Part shown: in pieces, positions 5,525-8,530 of the stretch
How positions within the stretch are numbered: the stretch's first letter is position 1
How the letters are laid out: every line of letters starts with the position of its first letter
NCBI GenBank assembly: GCA_025925615.1
Contig: JAICLN010000182.1
Span: 1-8,530 of the forward strand
Source of the DNA: Actinomycetospora sp.
GTDB lineage: Bacteria > Actinomycetota > Actinomycetes > Mycobacteriales > Pseudonocardiaceae
Direction: 5' to 3'
Length of the DNA: 8,530 bases
Program-made: the position numbers and the translations under genes
The notes under the pieces: generated by a model
Databases searched by the model: none
Told to the model about the DNA's origin: nothing
Seen by the model: the letters and a program-made list of their open reading frames with translations, nothing else

Positions 5525-8170
5525 ATGGGTCGGCACTGGCCGTTCGTCGGCCGCGAGCGGGAGCTCGCGGCGGTGCGCAAGGCGCTCGACGACGGCCACC
5601 TCATCGGCGTCGTCCTCGTCGGACCGGCCGGCGTCGGCAAGACCCGGCTCGCCCGCGCCGTCGCCGACCGCGCCGAGGCCGCGGGTGCCGCGGTGCGGTG
5701 GGTCATGGCGACCCGCTCCGCGTCCGGCATCCCGCTCGGGGCGATGGGCCAGCTCCTCGCCTCGTGGGACGGCCCCGGTTCCCACTCCGCCCACCTCCTC
5801 CCGCACGCCGCGCGCCACCTCGTCGAGCAGGCCGGGGGCCGACGCCTCCTCCTGGCGGTCGACGACGCCCACCTGCTCGACGCGACCTCGGCGGCGCTGG
5901 TCCACCAGCTCGCCGTCACGGGCGCGGCCATCGTGGTGGTCACCGCACGGACCGGGGTGACGGTTCCCGACCCGATCTTCGCGCTCTGGAAGGAAGGCCT
6001 CGCCGAACGCATCGACATCCACGGCCTCGCGCGGGCGCAGTCGGACGATCTCGTGCGCCAGGTGCTCGGCGGACAGGTCGACGGGGCCACGCTGCACCAC
6101 CTCTGGGAGCTCAGCCTCGGGAACATGCTGTTCCTGCGCGAGCTGGTGGAGGGCGGCCTCGCGAGCGGTGCCCTCGACGACGACGACGTCTGGCGGTGGA
6201 ACGGACCGCTGGTGCCCTCGCCACGGTTGACCGAGCTCATCGACGCCCGCATGGGGTCCCTCGAGGCCGATGAACAGGCCGTCCTCGAGCTGCTGGCCTT
6301 CGGTGAGCCCCTCGGGGTGGACACCCCCGAGCGGATCGTGGACGCCGACGCCCTGGCCGCCGTGGAGCGCAAAGGGCTGATCGTCTCCGAGCGCCTCGAC
6401 CGGCGGGTCGAGCTGCGGCTCGCCCACCCGTTGTACGGCGAGGTGCTGCGCCAGCGCACCTCCCCGCGCCGGGAGAAGACGATCTACCGGCAGCTGGCGG
6501 AGGCGCTCGAGGCCTCCGGTGTCCGTCGGTCCGGGGACCGGCTGCGGGCCGTGACGTGGCGGCTCGCCGCGGGCCTGCCCACCGACGCCGAGATGTTGCG
6601 GGTCGCGGCCGAGAGCACGATGAAGGTCGACTACGGCGCCGCCGAGCGGCTCGCCCGCGCAGCGGTCGAACAGGGCGGTGGGTACGCGGCCTCGGTGGTG
6701 CTCGGGCAGGTCCTGATCGGGCTGGGGCGTTCGGCGGAGGCGGAGGAGCTGTTCGCCGGGCTGTGGTTCCGCGAGGACGCCCCCGAGCGCCGCACCCAGC
6801 TGGCCGTCACGCGCGTGACCAACCTGTACTGGGGCCTGGGACGTCCGGCCCGGGCGACGACCGTGCTGCGCGACCTCGGTCCGGACCTGGCGTCGAGCAC
6901 GCCGGAGCTCTCCGCGCTCGAGGCCGCGCTCTTCTCCCCGAGCGACGGCGCCAAGCAGGCGCTGGAGCTCGCCGAGAACGTCGACCACCCGGACGGCACC
7001 GTCGACGCGACCCGGCTGCAGGCCCTCGCCGTCGCGACCGCCGCCCTGCGACGGGCCGGCCGCTACGACGTGACCGCGCGCGTCGCCGCCCGGACCGAGG
7101 AGGCGATCCAGGCCTCGCCGTCCCCGCTCGTGCTCACGGCCGAGTGGGCCGCTCTGCAACTGGACACCGGCCGCTGCGAGGCCCACGTCTTCACGGGCCG
7201 CCTCGACGAGGCCGAGCGCCTCGCCCAGGAGGGGTACCGGCGCGCCGTCGCCGACGGGCACGCGACCGCGAAGGCGCTCTACGCGGGCTGGCTCGGTGTG
7301 ACCGCGGGACTCCGGGGCACGATGCGCACCTCCCTGCGCTGGCTGCGCGACGCGACCGCCGGCCTGCGTCCGGACGAACTCCCGCTGCTCGCGGTGCTGT
7401 GGTGCGAGATCATCCAGTCCGCCGTGGCCGTCGGCGACCTCGAGCCCGTCCCCAACGCGACCCGGCAGCTGCAACGGGTGCTCAGCGAGGGCGGCAACGC
7501 CTACGCCCCCTGGGCCGGCCTGGCCCCGGTGTGGACGGCGGTCGCCGGTGGTCGGTTCGCGGAGGCGGAGCGGGCCTGCCTCGCCTGCGCGGACCACGCC
7601 GAGCGGGACGGATTGCTGCCGGCCCACCTCGTGGCGCTGCACCCCGCGGTCCGCCTGGGGACGCGGGTGCCCGTGGCGGCGCGGCTCGTGGCGGCGGCCG
7701 CCGACGCGGACGGTGCACTGGCCGTGGCTTTCATCGACCACGCGCGGGCCTTCGCCGCCGGTGACGCGGCCGAGCTGGACGGGGTGGCGGAGCGGTTCGC
7801 CGGACTCGGAACCATCCTCTTCGCCGCGGAGGCCGCGGCGCAGGCGAGCAACGTGCACCGAGCCCACGGTGGACGCGGCGCCGGGAACGCGAGCGCCCTG
7901 CGGGCCCGCCAATGGGCACAGAATTGCGAGGGCGCGCGCACTCCCGCAATCGCGGATCTCGATTCCGCGTCGGAACTGACGCGCCGCGAGCACGAGATCG
8001 CCGCCCTGGCGGCGTCCGGGATGACCAGCCGTGCGATCGCTGAGCAGCTCGTCGTCTCGGTGCGCACCGTCGACAACGTGTTGCACGTCGTCTACAACAA
8101 GCTCGGTCTGAGTGGGCGTCGAGACCTCGGGACCGTCGTGATCGGCGGGGTGCGGGGCCTCTCCGAGTAG
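5525..8170 (+). CDS. LuxR-family transcriptional regulator with N-terminal ATPase (LAL / MalT-like)
   Basis: An 881-residue large ATP-binding LuxR-type regulator. These are signal-activated cytoplasmic transcription factors in which ATP and ligand binding promote oligomerisation and DNA binding. FVGRERELAAVRKAL (7-21) opens an AAA_16-type module. Walker A is GPAGVGKT (33-40) and Walker B is LLLAVDDAHLLD, with Asp113 and Asp114. The long middle (about 270-790) is rich in Ala/Leu/Glu helical pairs typical of TPR-like sensor domains. The C-terminus carries a LuxR helix-turn-helix: LTRREHEIAAL begins at 818, then SRAIAEQLVVSVRTVDNVL and the linker to KLGLSGRRDL. Every key motif is intact. The ATG at 5525 has GGAAGGAG with a 5-base spacer; an in-frame GTG at 5489 lacks one. 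It is divergent from the Rieske operon and flanked by matching dyads, so it is the best candidate for their cognate regulator. The inducer is unknown. Confidence 0.93.
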   Translation: MGRHWPFVGRERELAAVRKALDDGHLIGVVLVGPAGVGKTRLARAVADRAEAAGAAVRWVMATRSASGIPLGAMGQLLASWDGPGSHSAHLLPHAARHLVEQAGGRRLLLAVDDAHLLDATSAALVHQLAVTGAAIVVVTARTGVTVPDPIFALWKEGLAERIDIHGLARAQSDDLVRQVLGGQVDGATLHHLWELSLGNMLFLRELVEGGLASGALDDDDVWRWNGPLVPSPRLTELIDARMGSLEADEQAVLELLAFGEPLGVDTPERIVDADALAAVERKGLIVSERLDRRVELRLAHPLYGEVLRQRTSPRREKTIYRQLAEALEASGVRRSGDRLRAVTWRLAAGLPTDAEMLRVAAESTMKVDYGAAERLARAAVEQGGGYAASVVLGQVLIGLGRSAEAEELFAGLWFREDAPERRTQLAVTRVTNLYWGLGRPARATTVLRDLGPDLASSTPELSALEAALFSPSDGAKQALELAENVDHPDGTVDATRLQALAVATAALRRAGRYDVTARVAARTEEAIQASPSPLVLTAEWAALQLDTGRCEAHVFTGRLDEAERLAQEGYRRAVADGHATAKALYAGWLGVTAGLRGTMRTSLRWLRDATAGLRPDELPLLAVLWCEIIQSAVAVGDLEPVPNATRQLQRVLSEGGNAYAPWAGLAPVWTAVAGGRFAEAERACLACADHAERDGLLPAHLVALHPAVRLGTRVPVAARLVAAAADADGALAVAFIDHARAFAAGDAAELDGVAERFAGLGTILFAAEAAAQASNVHRAHGGRGAGNASALRARQWAQNCEGARTPAIADLDSASELTRREHEIAALAASGMTSRAIAEQLVVSVRTVDNVLHVVYNKLGLSGRRDLGTVVIGGVRGLSE

Positions 8171-8171
8171 T
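8164..8171 (+). promoter_or_regulatory. Half-site CGAGTAGT overlapping the LAL stop codon
   Basis: The last Glu codon plus the TAG stop and the next base read CGAGTAGT. This begins 32 bp (about three helical turns) before the matching block in the dyad at 8195-8215, mirroring the lone half-site upstream of the other dyad. Because it overlaps coding sequence, chance is a real alternative. Confidence 0.33.
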
Positions 8172-8194
8172 GCTCGTCGTGAGAATCGCAGAAG

Positions 8195-8215
8195 CCGAGT
8201 AGTCCGCTACTCAGG
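8195..8215 (+). promoter_or_regulatory. Operator-like dyad, copy B, upstream of the repeat-protein gene
   Basis: CCGAGTAG-TCCGC-TACTCAGG contains the inverted arms GAGTAG/CTACTC separated by TCCG. The outer 8-base blocks match the minus-strand element at 5261-5280 exactly, while the spacer is one base longer. It lies 25 bp after the LAL stop and 134 bp before the ATG at 8350, in the same orientation relative to its downstream gene as copy A. A hairpin role (terminator of the LAL gene) is possible but is not followed by a T-tract. Confidence 0.58.
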
Positions 8216-8239
8216 ACTGCCCGCCCCCCAGCGCCAACA

Positions 8240-8286
8240 CTTCTCCTCGGGACGACACATCGACCCGCCGCCCGGAGAAGCTCCGG
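8240..8286. repeat. Competing inverted repeats in the leader region of the repeat-protein gene
   Basis: CTTCTCC (8240-8246) pairs with GGAGAAG (8274-8280), extended by GGG (8249-8251) and CCC (8271-8273). Alternatively CCGGAG-AAG-CTCCGG (8272-8286) forms a perfect 6-bp stem with a 3-base loop. The two structures share bases and cannot form together. They might end LAL transcription or act in the 5' leader of the next gene. No promoter was found that decides between these. Confidence 0.35.
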
Positions 8287-8349
8287 TCGGTTGACCGCAC
8301 CGCACCAGCGGGCGACGACCCCGGCCCGATCCGGGACGAAGGAGTGAAC

Positions 8350-8530
8350 ATGACCGAGCAGGACGGGCCCGTGAACGTCGACGGGCGCATCACCGACCAG
8401 CACAACGGCGGGACCGGTGGCGGCAGCGACATCAACCAGGCCGGCGACGTGTTCGCCGGTGGTGGCGGTGGCCCCCTCAACGTGGATGGTCGGATCGTCG
8501 ACCAGCACAACGGCGGTGCCGGTGGCGGCA
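8350..8530 (+). CDS. Gly/Asn/Asp/Gln-rich tandem-repeat protein, N-terminal part (cut by window edge)
   Basis: The visible 60 residues start MTEQDGPVNVDGRITDQHNG. A 35-residue unit begins at P7 and repeats at P42. The unit holds NVDGRI-x-DQHNGG-x-GGG, then SDINQAGDVFAGGGGG. The second copy differs at only 3 of its first 19 residues, and the base after codon 60 agrees with a continuing repeat. No signal peptide or membrane helix is visible. Composition (Gly, Asn, Asp, Gln, no Cys) suggests an extended or beta-solenoid structure, or a disordered protein. I do not recognise the family, and amyloid-like or surface/sheath proteins are only speculation. AAGGAG with a 5-base spacer before the ATG makes the start very secure. 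It follows the LAL gene by 179 bp, with the dyad at 8195-8215 in between, so it may be a target of that regulator. Confidence 0.8.
   Translation, partial: MTEQDGPVNVDGRITDQHNGGTGGGSDINQAGDVFAGGGGGPLNVDGRIVDQHNGGAGGG
8368..8530 (+). repeat. 105-bp in-frame coding tandem repeat, 1.5 copies visible
   Basis: Unit 1 covers 8368-8472, and unit 2 starts at 8473 and is cut by the window edge. Over the 58 comparable bases I count ten differences. These cause only three amino-acid changes, so several are silent third-position changes. The repeat is therefore old enough to have diverged while the protein pattern has been kept. Confidence 0.75.

Noticed and set aside
5456..8086. 876-codon minus-strand open frame opposite the LAL gene
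   Set aside because: It has no domain motifs and has a composition typical of the antisense of a GC-rich gene. The plus strand has intact Walker A/B and LuxR motifs.
8092..8508. 138-codon minus-strand frame opposite the repeat gene
   Set aside because: It covers the dyad, the hairpins and the antisense of the repeats. It has no ribosome-site support or recognisable motif, while the plus-strand ATG at 8350 has an excellent AAGGAG.
1..8530. CRISPR arrays, insertion sequences, tRNA or rRNA genes
   Set aside because: I saw no short regularly spaced repeats, transposase motifs, tRNA-like cloverleaf sequences or rRNA segments. The only tandem repeat is the in-frame protein repeat at the right edge.

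Overview
This is a GC-rich (roughly 70% or more) window with strong G/C bias at third codon positions, GTG starts and tight 4-bp GTGA overlaps. It contains a leaderless-type gene start, a Tat-type Rieske protein and a large LuxR-family ATPase regulator (LAL type). Together these point to a high-GC actinomycete. A member of the Pseudonocardiales is plausible, but that is inference.

Layout. (1) 1-790, minus: the N-terminal 263 codons of a GlgX-type glycogen debranching enzyme that runs off the left edge. (2) 874-3403, plus: a compact four-gene operon encoding a HIT-family nucleotide hydrolase/transferase, a histidine phosphatase, a TMEM175/DUF1211-type membrane protein and a SAM-dependent methyltransferase. 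It probably starts from a leaderless transcript at the GTG of the HIT gene. (3) 5200-3430, minus, convergent with (2): a three-gene operon encoding a membrane-anchored extracytoplasmic protein, a five-helix membrane protein resembling DUF6529 with candidate heme histidines, and a small Tat-exported Rieske 2Fe-2S protein. (4) 5201-5524: a 324-bp divergent regulatory region rich in dyad symmetries. (5) 5525-8170, plus: an 881-residue LAL regulator with an N-terminal P-loop ATPase and a C-terminal LuxR helix-turn-helix. (6) 8171-8349: a 179-bp intergenic region with another dyad and GC-rich hairpins. (7) 8350 to the right edge, plus: the start of a Gly/Asn/Asp/Gln-rich protein built from 35-residue tandem repeats.

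The most notable observation is a shared operator-like element, CCGAGTAG-N4/5-TACTCAGG. It occurs once ahead of the Rieske operon (5261-5280) and once ahead of the repeat-protein gene (8195-8215), in the same orientation relative to the gene it precedes. Each copy has an extra CGAGTAGT half-site further upstream, offset by 22 bp in one case and 32 bp in the other. The two copies flank the LAL regulator gene. The simplest model is that this regulator, or a factor acting with it, controls both the membrane redox operon and the repeat protein as one local regulon. That link is inferred from sequence alone.
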